From Streptomyces huasconensis (lineage in GTDB: Bacteria > Actinomycetota > Actinomycetes > Streptomycetales > Streptomycetaceae): a stretch of DNA of 46,349 nucleotides. The notes under the pieces are model-generated. The model saw only the letters and a list, made by a program, of their open reading frames with translations, was not told the origin of the DNA and did not search any database. The stretch covers positions 1-46,349 of the forward strand of contig RBWT01000050.1 of the NCBI GenBank assembly GCA_004010275.1, in the 5' to 3' direction. The position numbers and the translations under genes were made by a program. Shown here piece after piece: positions 21,753-30,702 of the stretch. Position 1 is the first letter of the stretch; each line of letters begins with the position of its first letter.

Positions 21753-23839
21753 TCAGCGCTGGACGGCGGCGATCGATTCCCGCGCCGCCTGGGCCACCGC
21801 GTCGGCGGTGAACCCGAACTCGCGGAAAAGGACCTTGCCGTCGGCCGAGGCACCGAAGTGCTCCAGCGAGACGATGCGTCCGGCGTCGCCCACGAAACGG
21901 TGCCAGGTCAGGCCGATGCCCGCCTCGACCGCCACGCGCGCCTTCACGGACGGCGGCAGCACGCTGTCGCGGTACCCCTGGTCCTGCTCCTCGAACCACT
22001 CGACCGACGGCATCGAGACGACCCGCGTCGGAACGCCGGCGGCCTGGAGCTGCTCACGCGCCTCGACGGCGAGGTGCACCTCGGAGCCGGTGCCGATGAG
22101 GATGACCTCCGGCGTGCCGCCGTCGGCCTCGAACAGGACGTAGCCGCCCTTGGCCGCATCCTCGTTGCGGTCGTACGTGGGCACGCCCTGGCGGGTCAGC
22201 GCGAGGCCGTGCGGGGCGCCCTTGCCGAACTCCTTGGTGAAGCGCTTGAGGATCTCGCGCCAGGCGATGGCGGTCTCGTTCGCGTCGGCCGGGCGTACGA
22301 CGTTCAGGCCCGGGATGGCGCGCAGCGAGGCCAGGTGCTCGACCGGCTGGTGTGTCGGGCCGTCCTCGCCGAGACCGATGGAGTCGTGCGTCCACACGTA
22401 CGTCACCGGCAGGTGCATCAGCGCGGACAGGCGGACGGCGTTGCGCATGTAGTCGGAGAACACCAGGAAGGTGCCGCCGTAGATGCGGGTGTTGCCGTGC
22501 AGCGCGATGCCGTTCATCTCCGCGGCCATGGAGTGCTCGCGGATGCCGAAGTGGATCGTGCGGCCGTACGGGTCGGCCTCCGGCAGCGGGTTGTCCGCCG
22601 GCAGGAACGACGACGTCTTGTCGATCGTCGTGTTGTTCGAGCCCGCGAGGTCGGCGGAGCCGCCCCACAGCTCGGGGATGACCGCGCCCAGCGCCTGGAG
22701 GACCTTGCCGGAGGCGGCGCGGCTGGCGACGCCCTTGCCGGTCTCGAAGACGGGGAGGTGGTCCTCCCAGCCCTCGGGCAGCTCGCCCGCGGCGACCCGC
22801 TCGAAGGTGGCGGCGTGCTCGGGGTTGGCGGTGCGCCAGGCGGCGAAGCCCTTCTCCCACTCGGCCTTGGCCTCACGGCCGCGGTCCAGCGCCTTGCGGG
22901 TGTGCGCGATGACCTCGTCGGAGACCTCGAAGGTCTGCTCCGGGTCGAAGCCGAGGACGCGCTTGGTGGCGGCCACTTCCTCGTCGCCGAGCGCCGAGCC
23001 GTGCGCGGCCTCGGTGTTCTGCGCGTTCGGGGCGGGCCAGGCGATGATCGAGCGCATCGCGATGAAGGAGGGGCGCTCGGTCTCGGCCTTGGCGGCCTGG
23101 ATCGCGGCGTACAGGGCGGCCGGGTCGAGGTCGCCGTTCTCCTTGGGCTCCACGCGCTGGACGTGCCAGCCGTAGGCCTCGTACCGCTTGAGGGTGTCCT
23201 CGGAGATCGCGGTGGCGGTGTCGCCCTCGATCGAGATGTGGTTGTCGTCCCACAGCATCACGAGGTTGCCGAGCTTCTGGTGCCCGGCCATCGAGGACGC
23301 CTCCGCGGAGATGCCCTCCTCCAGGCAGCCGTCACCGGCGATGACGAAGATGTGGTGGTCGAACGGCGACTCGCCCGCGGGGGTCGCCGGGTCGAACAGA
23401 CCGCGCTCGTAGCGGGCGGCCATCGCCATGCCCACGGCGTTGGCGACGCCCTGGCCCAGCGGGCCCGTCGTCGTCTCCACGCCGGTCGTGTGCCCGTACT
23501 CCGGGTGGCCCGGGGTCTTCGAGCCCCAGGTGCGGAAGGCCTTCAGGTCATCCAGCTCCAGGCCGAAACCGGCGAGGTAGAGCTGGATGTAGAGGGTCAG
23601 GGACGAATGGCCCGCGGAAAGGACGAACCGTCGCGACCGGTCCACTCCGCGTCCGCCGGATCATGGCGCATCACCTTCTGGAAAAGGGTGTACGCGGCGG
23701 GCGCGAGGCTCATGGCCGTACCGGGATGGCCGTTGCCGACCTTCTGTACGGAATCCATGGCCAGGACGCGAGCGGTGTCAACGGCTCGCTGGTCCAGTTC
23801 GGTCCACTCGAGGTCTGTGGTGGTCGGCTTGGTGCTCAC
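21753..23839 (-). CDS. tkt: Transketolase, one-base frameshift near the N-terminus
   Basis: Thiamine-diphosphate enzyme moving two-carbon units between sugar phosphates. The GTG at 23839 gives [37 protein letters not shown] follows. The frame breaks near 23633 after WTGRD, where one base is missing, and resumes with [13 protein letters not shown]. The ThDP-binding [28 protein letters not shown] and the C-terminal domain ([14 protein letters not shown]) are intact. About 695 residues after repair, normal length. It is the first gene of the tkt-tal-zwf-opcA-pgl operon and its upstream DNA is shared with divergent ctaB. Probably a sequence error rather than a real disruption. Confidence 0.94.
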
Positions 23840-24264
23840 CCTGAGTCAGGGCTCCTCTCCACATGTCGAATGCCGGCGATGTGAATCTCACCGGCCGTTG
23901 TCGAGCCTACCGCTGCCAGAACGTGCATTTTTTCGAGTCATTCCAGACTGCCGGGACAAGCGGTGATCCGCCTCCCGAAAGGAATGCGCGGCGATTCGCC
24001 ATGTGAATAGGGAACCGCTCATATGTCCGCTCAATGGTCGTTCGGTATCGCTCATGTGTCCGCTCAAAGGACGTTCCGCGCCGCTCGCGCGACCGGCCGC
24101 CCGACCCTCGGTACCCCGGGTCCGGACGCTCAACACGACCCCACCCCCGCGAAGGGCGAGGTATGGGCAACGTCTACAGTGGCGTGGTACGCGCGAGCCT
24201 TTACCGGATCTTCATGTCAGAAGGTGCCGGACAGCTCGCTGGGATGTCTCTGTCAGGGGTGTGC
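23840..24264. other. Divergent tkt-ctaB intergenic region
   Basis: No credible gene is seen in these 425 bases; short open frames here use AT-rich third positions unlike the neighbours. The region is less GC-rich than its surroundings. It holds a TAGGCT-type -10 on the minus strand about 75 bases before tkt, a run of T (about 23929-23934), the 33-bp repeat array (24016-24087) and a TACAGT -10-like motif at about 24175 for ctaB. Confidence 0.6.
24016..24087. repeat. Tandem 33-bp repeats built from CGCTCA half-sites
   Basis: Two similar 33-bp units start at 24016 and 24049. Within them CGCTCA occurs at 24016, 24028, 24049 and 24061, and CGCTCG at 24082, giving the alternating spacing 12-21-12-21. 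On the other strand the motif is TGAGCG. Such regular iteration in a divergent promoter region suggests a multi-site operator; the regulator is not known. Confidence 0.7.
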
Positions 24265-25212
24265 GTGACGGCCGTTGAATCCCGTCCAGCGGGGGTTTCC
24301 GGGACGGACCTTAGCCCGAGCCATCGGCCGTTCGGGGCCCGTGTCAAGGCGTTCGTGGCGCTCACCAAGCCGCGGATCATCGAACTCCTCCTCATCACCA
24401 CCGTTCCGGTGATGTTCCTCGCCGAACAGGGCGTGCCCGACCTGTGGCTGGTCTTCGTGACCTGCCTGGGCGGCTACCTCTCGGCGGGCGGCGCCAACGC
24501 GCTCAACATGTACATCGACCGCGACATCGACGCCCTCATGGACCGCACGTCGCAGCGGCCGCTGGTCACCGGCATGGTGAGCCCCCGCGAGTGCCTCGTC
24601 TTCGGCATCGCCCTCGCGGTCGTCTCCACGCTGCTCTTCGGCCTCGCCGTGAACTGGCTCTCCGCCTGGCTCGCGCTCGGCGCGCTCCTCTTCTACGTGG
24701 TCGTCTACACGATGATCCTCAAGCGGCGGACCTCGCAGAACATCGTCTGGGGCGGCATCGCGGGCTGCATGCCGGTCCTCATCGGCTGGTCCTCGGTCAC
24801 CAACTCCCTGTCGTGGGCGCCGGTCATCCTCTTCCTCGTCATGTTCTTCTGGACGCCGCCGCACTACTGGCCGCTCTCCATGAAGGTCAAGGACGACTAC
24901 GCGCGCGTGGGCGTGCCGATGCTCCCGGTCATCGCCTCCAACAAGGTCGTCGCCCGGCAGATCGTCCTCTACAGCTGGGTCATGGTCGCCGTCTCGCTGC
25001 TGCTCCAGCCGCTCGGCTACACCGGCTGGTTCTACACGGTGGTGGCGCTGGTGACCGGCGGCTGGTGGCTGTGGGAGGCGCACGGCCTGCAGAACCGCGC
25101 CAAGGCGGAGGTCACGGGCGGCAATCTCAAGGAGATGCGGCTCTTCCACTGGTCCATCACGTACGTGTCGCTGCTCTTCGTCGCCGTGGCGGTCGACCCC
25201 TTCCTGCGCTAG
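24265..25212 (+). CDS. ctaB: Protohaem IX farnesyltransferase (haem O synthase)
   Basis: Integral membrane prenyltransferase that attaches farnesyl to haem B, making haem O for cytochrome oxidase. The allylic-diphosphate motif is in [19 protein letters not shown], and a second conserved region is [17 protein letters not shown]. Several membrane helices are evident (e.g. [27 protein letters not shown]). The GTG at 24265 ([10 protein letters not shown]) is preferred because AGGGG lies five bases upstream; GTG at 24259 and ATG at 24244 are alternatives. It acts with CtaA, encoded three genes on. Confidence 0.93.
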   Translation: MTAVESRPAGVSGTDLSPSHRPFGARVKAFVALTKPRIIELLLITTVPVMFLAEQGVPDLWLVFVTCLGGYLSAGGANALNMYIDRDIDALMDRTSQRPLVTGMVSPRECLVFGIALAVVSTLLFGLAVNWLSAWLALGALLFYVVVYTMILKRRTSQNIVWGGIAGCMPVLIGWSSVTNSLSWAPVILFLVMFFWTPPHYWPLSMKVKDDYARVGVPMLPVIASNKVVARQIVLYSWVMVAVSLLLQPLGYTGWFYTVVALVTGGWWLWEAHGLQNRAKAEVTGGNLKEMRLFHWSITYVSLLFVAVAVDPFLR

Positions 25213-25272
25213 CGCCGCGGCTCGTGGCCGATGCCACTCCGCCCGGCTGTCGCCAAGCGATCTACCCGTCGG

Positions 25273-25278
25273 TAGCAT
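25273..25278 (+). promoter_or_regulatory. Candidate -10 element of a leaderless transcript
   Basis: TAGCAT ends seven bases before the ATG at 25286, and no ribosome-binding site precedes that ATG. Confidence 0.5.
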
Positions 25279-25285
25279 CCTGCCC

Positions 25286-25657
25286 ATGGCAGACACGCAG
25301 CAGGTGGACGAGCAGGCGACCGAGCAGGTGGACGACGGCAAGCAGGCCGCCCGCGCGGAGCGGAAGGCGGCCAAGCTGGCCAAGGAGATCGGCGCCTTCG
25401 TCCGTGAGCACGGCGGCGCCGAAGGACAGGTCGCCCACCTCGGCCAGAAGGGCGCCCGCATCGTCCTCGTCGGCGAGGACGGCGGCTGGGGCGACCTGGT
25501 GGCCCCCACGCACGCCATCGCGCTCAGCGCCGTCGAGAAGGCCGGCATCACCGTCCACGAGGACTTCGACGGGGACTTCGCCGCCAAGGTGCGGACCGGC
25601 CCCTACGAGTGGACGCGCATGGCCGGCATCCAGATCGGCGGCCCGAAGAACGCCTGA
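25286..25657 (+). CDS. Conserved hypothetical protein, 123 residues
   Basis: I do not recognise a named domain. The protein opens with a charged, probably helical segment (about residues 5-35, rich in Gln, Glu, Ala, Lys), then a compact part with GGAEGQVAHLG, RIVLVGEDGGWGDLVAP and FAAKVRTGPYEWTRMAG. No signal peptide or membrane helix. The codon use matches its neighbours, so it is very probably a real gene. It sits between the haem O and haem A synthase genes but nothing in its sequence links it to haem. Confidence 0.8.
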   Translation: MADTQQVDEQATEQVDDGKQAARAERKAAKLAKEIGAFVREHGGAEGQVAHLGQKGARIVLVGEDGGWGDLVAPTHAIALSAVEKAGITVHEDFDGDFAAKVRTGPYEWTRMAGIQIGGPKNA

Positions 25658-25761
25658 GACCGGGCACGTGTTCGGCCCGCCGAGACTGGCCGAAAGCAAC
25701 ACCTGACACGCGCGTCACCCGTTAGGACCGTAGGAGCAAGGTCCATTCAGCGGGAGCCCGC

Positions 25762-26869
25762 ATGATCGAAACGCCGTCCCTGGTGGACCAGTACTGCCAT
25801 GGCGTCCTCCGTACGGAGCTGGGCCTCGGCACCTTCGAGGCCCACCTCGGCCGGGGCGAGGGGCCGCCCGCCCCCGGCACCACCTTCTTCGACACCCAGA
25901 CCGGCTTCGCGGTGCGCCGCTGGTGCCCGCCGCTGCTCGGCCTCGAACCGCACTGCCGCCCGCCCGCTATCTGGCCCGCCGCCGCGACCTCGGCGTCCTG
26001 GAGTCGGGGCGCGCCTGCTGCGCGGCCAGCGGCATCACCACGTACCTCGTCGACACGGGGCTGCCGGGAGACCTGACGGGGCCCGGCGAGATGGCGTCCG
26101 CGGGCGGCGCCACGGCCCGCGAGATCGTGCGCCTGGAGCTTCTCGCCGAGCAGGTCGCCGATACCTCGGGGACCGCCGACTCCTTCCTCGCCAACCTCGC
26201 CGAGTCCGTCCACGGCGCCGCCGCGCTCGCCGTCGCCTTCACCCTCGGTCGCGGGGGTGCGCCACCCGCTCTCCCTCGTGGCGCGGCCGCCGGGGCCGGG
26301 CGAGGTGCGGCGCGCGGTGGGGCGCTGGCTCGCGGCGCGGCAGGTGGGCGGTGAGCTGGCCGACCCCGTGCTGCTGAGGCACCTGCTGTGGATCGCGGTG
26401 GCCTCGGGGGCGGCCGCTCCAGCTGCACGCGGGCGCCGGCGACCCCCAGGCGTACTTCGGGGACTTCGCGCGCGCCACCGCGGGCCTCGGCACCGATCTG
26501 GTGCTGCTGCACGGCTATCCGTACCACCGCGCCGCCGCCCACCTCGCGGCCGTCTTCCCGCACGTCTACACCGACCTGGGGCCCGCGCTCGTGCGCACCG
26601 GGGCGCGGGCGGCGGCCGTACTCGCCGAGATCCTCGAACTCGCGCCCTTCGGCAAGCTGCTGTTCTCCAGCGGCGCGCACGGACTGCCCGAGCTGCACGT
26701 CGTGGGGGCCCGGCTCTTCCGCGAGGCGCTCGGGCGCGTCCTGGGCACCTGGGTCGCCGAGGGCGCCTGGTCGCTCACCGACGCGCAGCGCGTGGCGGGG
26801 ATGATCGCGGCGGGCAACGCCTGCCGCGTCTACGGCCTCGCGGACCCGTCAGACCGCGGAGAGCTGTGA
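25762..26869 (+). CDS. Amidohydrolase family protein (FluG-like), three frameshifts
   Basis: The protein can be pieced together from four frame segments: MIETPSLVDQYCHGVLR (start), YLARRRDLGVLESG to VAFTLGRG, VRHPLSLVARPPGPGEVRR, then LQLHAGAGDPQAYFGD to the end at 26869. The breaks are near 25960 (base missing), 26250 (extra G in a G run) and 26415 (extra base). The total is one base over a multiple of three. LVDQYCHG, LQLHAGAGD, LLHGYPYHR and the late SSGAHGLPELH resemble the metal-dependent amidohydrolase domain of FluG-type proteins. In the last motif the expected catalytic Asp is Gly (GGC where GAC would be expected), which may be one more error or a true loss. The 3' end overlaps convergent ctaA by 21 bases. 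Substrate unknown. Confidence 0.75.
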
Positions 26870-27862
26870 GTCGTCCGCCTGCGCGGGCACCTCGGCCGTG
26901 GGCAGCGGCCGCTCCCGCAGGGACAGCAGCACGCGCAGCACGGCGATCCACACCAGGCACGAGCCGAACATGTGCAGGCCGACCAGGACCTCCGGCAGCT
27001 CCGTGAAGTACTGGACGTAGCCGATGGCGCCCTGCGCGAGGAGGATCAGGAACAGGTCGCGGGTGCGGGCCAGCGGGCCGCGCGGCGCGTCCACCGCCTT
27101 GAGCACGAACCACAGGGCGAAGGTCAGCGTCACCACGATCCAGGCGAGCACCGCGTGCAGCTTGGTGACGCCCTCCCAGTCCAGGCCGACCGGGGCGAGG
27201 TTCATCCGGGGTACGTCGCTGGAGTCGCCCGCGTGCGGACCGGCGCCGGTCACGACCGTGCCGACCGCGATCAGCAGCACCGAGGCCGCGACCAGGAACC
27301 AGACGAGCTGCGCCACGGCCTTGCCGACCAGCGGACGCGGCTCGCCGTCGCCCTCGCGGGTGCGCTGCCACATGACGGCGGCGACCGCGATCAGGGCGGA
27401 GGAGAGCAGGAAGTGCGCGGCGACCGTATAGGGGTTCAGACCGACGAGTACGACGATGCCGCCGAGCACGGCGTTGCCCATGACCAGCCAGAACTGTGCC
27501 CAGCCGAGCCGGGTGAGGCTGCGCCGCATGGGCTTCTGCGCGCGGGCGGCGATGATCGCCCAGCCGACGGCCGCGCACAGGACGTACGTCAGCATGCGGT
27601 TGCCGAACTCGACGGCGCCGTGGAAGCCCATCTCGCTGGTCGCGGTGAGGGAGTCCTCGGTGCACTTGGGCCAGGTCGGGCAGCCGAGGCCCGAGCCGGT
27701 CAGCCGTACGGCTCCGCCCGTCACGACGATGACCACCGTCATGGCGAGGGAGAGGAAGGCCGCCCGCTGGACGGTCCGCTGGGTGGGGGTCCAGCGCTCG
27801 GCGATGAAGGCGAGCGGGTTCCGCACGGCTTGAGCGAGGTCGGCTCGGGTCACGTTTGGCAC
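26849..27862 (-). CDS. ctaA: Haem A synthase
   Basis: Membrane oxygenase that converts haem O to haem A for cytochrome aa3. Multiple membrane helices are visible; GAVRLTGSGLGCPTWPKC is the conserved motif carrying the extracellular cysteine pair, and GAVEFGNRML and AHFLLSSALI supply candidate haem-ligand histidines. The start is placed at GTG 27862 (VPNVTRADLAQ) because TACGAT ends seven bases before it, a leaderless arrangement; the ATG at 27871 overlaps that -10 and is less likely. It runs convergently with the amidohydrolase. Confidence 0.9.
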   Translation of the reverse strand: MPNVTRADLAQAVRNPLAFIAERWTPTQRTVQRAAFLSLAMTVVIVVTGGAVRLTGSGLGCPTWPKCTEDSLTATSEMGFHGAVEFGNRMLTYVLCAAVGWAIIAARAQKPMRRSLTRLGWAQFWLVMGNAVLGGIVVLVGLNPYTVAAHFLLSSALIAVAAVMWQRTREGDGEPRPLVGKAVAQLVWFLVAASVLLIAVGTVVTGAGPHAGDSSDVPRMNLAPVGLDWEGVTKLHAVLAWIVVTLTFALWFVLKAVDAPRGPLARTRDLFLILLAQGAIGYVQYFTELPEVLVGLHMFGSCLVWIAVLRVLLSLRERPLPTAEVPAQADDSQLSAV

Positions 27863-27869
27863 GCGCCCC

Positions 27870-27875
27870 ATCGTA
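27870..27875 (-). promoter_or_regulatory. Candidate -10 element for leaderless ctaA
   Basis: On the minus strand TACGAT is followed by seven bases and then GTG. No ribosome-binding site is present before that GTG. Confidence 0.45.
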
Positions 27876-27966
27876 GGGGGCGCTTGTGCACGGCTTCACG
27901 AGGGGGACGTATCCGACGTTCCTGTGACGGCCGTTACGCCGTACGGCTGCTTCCGTGGGCGCGCCG

Positions 27967-28737
27967 CTACTCCCAGCGGAAGAACTTCGCCGCCGCGCCG
28001 AGCCCCAGCACCGCCCACACCGCGAGGATGCCGAGGTCCGCCCACGGCATGCCCGCGCCGTGCCGGAGGACGTCGCGCAGCCCGTCCGAGAGCGCCGAGA
28101 CGGGCAGCAGGCCGAGGACCGACTGGACCGCCCCGGGGAACTTGTCGAGCGGCACGATCACGCCGCCGCCCATGAGCAGGAGCAGGAAGACGAGGTTCGC
28201 GGCCGCCAGCGTCACCTCGGCCTTGAGGGTGCCCGCCATCAGCAGACCGAGGCCGGAGAAGGCCGCGGTGCCGAGGAGCAGGAGCAGGAGTACGGAGAAG
28301 GGGTTGCCGTGCGGCGACCAGCCGAGGGCGAGGGCGATGGCGGTGAGCAGGGCGACCTGGAGAACCTCGGTGACCAGCACGGAGAGCGTCTTGGCCGCCA
28401 TCAGGCCCCAGCGGGGCAGCGGTGAGGCGCCGAGCCGCTTGAGCACGCCGTAGCGCCGCTCGAAGCCGGTCGCGATGGCCTGCCCGGTGAACGCCGTGGA
28501 CATCACGGCGAGCGCGAGGACACCGGGCGCGAGGAAGTCCACGGCCTTGCCCTCGCCCGTGTCGATGATGTCCACGACGCTGAACAGCACGAGCAGGAGG
28601 GTGGGGATCACCACCGTCAGGAGCAGCTGCTCGCCGTTGCGCAGCAGCATCCGCGTCTCCAGGGCCGCCTGCGCGGCGATCATGCGGGGGAGCGGGGCGG
28701 CACCCGGCTTCGGCGTGTACGTACCGGCGGCGCTCAT
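27967..28737 (-). CDS. ABC-2 type transporter permease
   Basis: 256 residues with about six hydrophobic helices (for example QLLLTVVIPTLLLVLFSVV, LGLLMAGTLKAEVTLAAANL, VFLLLLMGGGVIVPL), the layout of ABC-2 exporter permeases. The conserved FERRYGVLKRLGASPLPRW coupling segment lies in the middle. The ATG at 28737 overlaps the stop of the ATPase gene by four bases, so the two make one exporter. Substrate unknown; in actinomycetes such pairs often export lipids or drugs. Confidence 0.9.
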   Translation of the reverse strand: MSAAGTYTPKPGAAPLPRMIAAQAALETRMLLRNGEQLLLTVVIPTLLLVLFSVVDIIDTGEGKAVDFLAPGVLALAVMSTAFTGQAIATGFERRYGVLKRLGASPLPRWGLMAAKTLSVLVTEVLQVALLTAIALALGWSPHGNPFSVLLLLLLGTAAFSGLGLLMAGTLKAEVTLAAANLVFLLLLMGGGVIVPLDKFPGAVQSVLGLLPVSALSDGLRDVLRHGAGMPWADLGILAVWAVLGLGAAAKFFRWE

Positions 28738-29655
28738 CCGCGCAGCTCCTTGCCCGTGAGTTCGAGGAAGACGTCTTCAAGGGTGTGGCGTTCGACCGAG
28801 ATCCGGTCCGGCATCACCCCGTGCTGGGCGCACCAGGAGGTGACGGTGGCCAGCAGCTGCGGGTCGACCGTGCCGCTGACGCGGTAGGCGCCGGGGGTCA
28901 GCTCGCCGCGGCCGAGACCGGGGGCAGCGCCTTGAGCAGCGAGGCGACGTCCAGGCCCGGCCGGCCGGTGAACCGCAGGGTGTTCTCGGCGCCGCCGCGG
29001 CACAGCGCGTCGGGGCTGCCCTGGGCGATGACCCGCCCGCGTCGATGATCGCGACGTCGTCGGCCAGCTCCTCGGCCTCGTCCATGTGGTGCGTGGTGAG
29101 GATGACGGCGACCCCGTCGCGGCGCAGATCGCGGACGAGGTCCCAGGTCGCCCGGCGGGCCTGCGGGTCCAGGCCCGCGGTCGGCTCGTCCAGGAAGACC
29201 AGCTGCGGGCCTGCCGACCACGCCAGCGCGAGCGCGAGGCGCTGCTGCTGGCCGCCGGAGAGCTGCCGGTAGGTGGTGCGCCCGCAGGAGCCGAGCCCGA
29301 GGCGTTCGATGAGGGCGTCCACGTCCAGCGGGTGCGCGTGCAGCTTGGCGACGTGGCGCAGCATCTCGTCGGCGCGGGCGCCGGAGTAGACGCCGCCGGA
29401 CTGGAGCATCACGCCGATGCGGGGCCGCAGCGCCCCGGCCTCGCGGACCGGGTCGAGGCCGAGCACGCGGACCGTGCCGGAGTCCGGCTTGCGGTACCCC
29501 TCGCAGGTCTCGATCGTGGTGGTCTTGCCGGCGCCATTGGGGCCGAGGACGGCGGTGATGCCCGCCCCGGCCGTCAGGTCGAGGCCGTCGACCGCGGTCT
29601 TGGTTCCGTACCGCTTGACCAGACTCTCGATCTGGACGACGGGCTCGTTTCGCAT
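28734..29655 (-). CDS. ABC transporter ATP-binding protein, two frameshifts
   Basis: Walker A (GPNGAGKTTT), the ABC signature (LSGGQQQRLALAL), Walker B (LVFLDEPTAGLD) and the switch His (TTHHMDEAEEL) are all intact, typical of a DrrA-like drug/lipid exporter ATPase. The frame breaks near 29040 (then RVIAQGSPDALCRGG) and again near 28915 (then RGELTPGAYRVSG to ELTGKELRG). The span is one base over a multiple of three. The start at 29655 (MRNEPVVQIESLVKRYG) is chosen as the first ATG before the conserved domain. It is divergent from the suf operon. Confidence 0.88.
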
Positions 29656-29846
29656 GGTGAGCCAGTCTAGGGACGGATCGCGGGCGCCGGGCGGGCGGGG
29701 CGCGGACGTGCGCGGGAGAGCGCCGCGCCGCGTGCACAAAGGGCCGGCGGGAGGGGGTGCCCGGCCTGGTCAGGGGGTTCGGACGGCCCCGGAGCACCCC
29801 ATCAAAATGATCGTGCATTTGATCGATCAGTGATCGTTTTCGCAGG

Positions 29847-29865
29847 TCAGATTAGGTGAACCTAA
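29847..29865. promoter_or_regulatory. Iron-box-like inverted repeat upstream of sufR
   Basis: TCAGATTAGGTGAACCTAA matches 15 of 19 positions of the DtxR/IdeR/DmdR consensus as I recall it (TTAGGTTAGGCTAACCTAA). It contains the perfect arms TTAGGT and ACCTAA (29852-29865). It lies between the suf operon and the divergent exporter. Four GATC motifs (29809-29835, one within TGATCGATCA) lie just upstream. Confidence 0.45.
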
Positions 29866-29901
29866 GTGACGCAGCGCACCGGCCGGTGATCGCGGCGCGG
29901 G

Positions 29902-29938
29902 TTGTCAGGCTCTGAGGAATTACGCAACAATGGCGTTG
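29902..29938 (+). promoter_or_regulatory. Candidate sufR promoter with SufR-type operator
   Basis: TTGTCA (29902-29907) and AACAAT (29926-29931) are 18 bp apart, placing the transcription start at about the GTG start codon (29938). CAAC-N6-GTTG (29925-29938), the operator pattern described for cyanobacterial SufR, covers the -10 element and touches the start codon. This predicts autorepression of a leaderless sufR-suf mRNA. Confidence 0.55.
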
Positions 29939-30702
29939 TGAAAAACGTTGGCGAGGCTCCGCAGGAGGAACTCGCGACCGGGGAGCGATCCACTCGCAAC
30001 CGTGTCGCGCGCTCCATCCTGGACCACGGCCCCTCCACCGTCGCCGACCTCGCGAAGCGTCTCGGCCTCACCCAGGCGGCCGTCCGCAGGCACCTCGACT
30101 CCCTCGTCCACGAGAACGTCGTCGAGCCCCGCGAGCAGCGCATCTACGGCGCGCGGACCCGGGGCCGCCCCGCGAAGGTGTTCGCCCTGACCGACTGCGG
30201 TCGCGACGCCTTCGACCAGTCCTACGACACGCTCGCCGCCGAGGCCCTGCGCTGGATCGCCGAGCGGCACGGCGAGGGCGCCCTCGTCGCCTTCGCCCGG
30301 GACCGCATCGCCGCGCAGGCCACGGCGTACCAGGCGGCGATCGACGCGGCACCACCCGAACAGCGCACCGAGGCCCTGGCCAAGGCGCTGACCGCCGACG
30401 GGTACGCTGCCACGGCGCGCAGCGCACCGGTCGGCGAGCAGCTCTGCCAGCACCACTGCCCGGTCGCCCATGTCGCCGAGCAGTTCCCGCAGCTGTGCGA
30501 GGCGGAGACGGAGATGTTCTCCACGCTGCTCGGCACGCATGTGCAGCGCCTTGCCACCATCGCCCACGGCGACGGCGTCTGCACGACGTTCATCCCGCGC
30601 AGTGGCGGCGCCCCGCAGGCGGCACAGCCCGAGCGGGCAGCACAGACAGCACAGTCTTTCAATTCAGGATCAGCAAGCACGGCCGGGAGGAACCCCGCAT
30701 GA
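29938..30702 (+). CDS. sufR: SufR, iron-sulphur-cluster-sensing repressor of the suf operon
   Basis: 254 residues. The N-terminal winged helix ([39 protein letters not shown], wing [13 protein letters not shown]) is DeoR/ArsR-like. The C-terminal part has the cysteine set expected for a cluster ligand: C and C in EQLCQHHC, C in FPQLCEAE (12 residues after the second), and C in GDGVCTTF. The family represses suf genes when its cluster is present. The start is GTG 29938 ([12 protein letters not shown]). The stop overlaps the sufB start by ATGA, and a GGGAGG ribosome-binding site lies within the end of sufR. Confidence 0.92.
   Translation: MKNVGEAPQEELATGERSTRNRVARSILDHGPSTVADLAKRLGLTQAAVRRHLDSLVHENVVEPREQRIYGARTRGRPAKVFALTDCGRDAFDQSYDTLAAEALRWIAERHGEGALVAFARDRIAAQATAYQAAIDAAPPEQRTEALAKALTADGYAATARSAPVGEQLCQHHCPVAHVAEQFPQLCEAETEMFSTLLGTHVQRLATIAHGDGVCTTFIPRSGGAPQAAQPERAAQTAQSFNSGSASTAGRNPA

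Noticed and set aside
23888..24170. Minus-strand frames through the 33-bp repeats upstream of tkt, encoding short repeated peptides
   Set aside because: A repeat period divisible by three keeps all frames open; codon third positions are unlike genes nearby.
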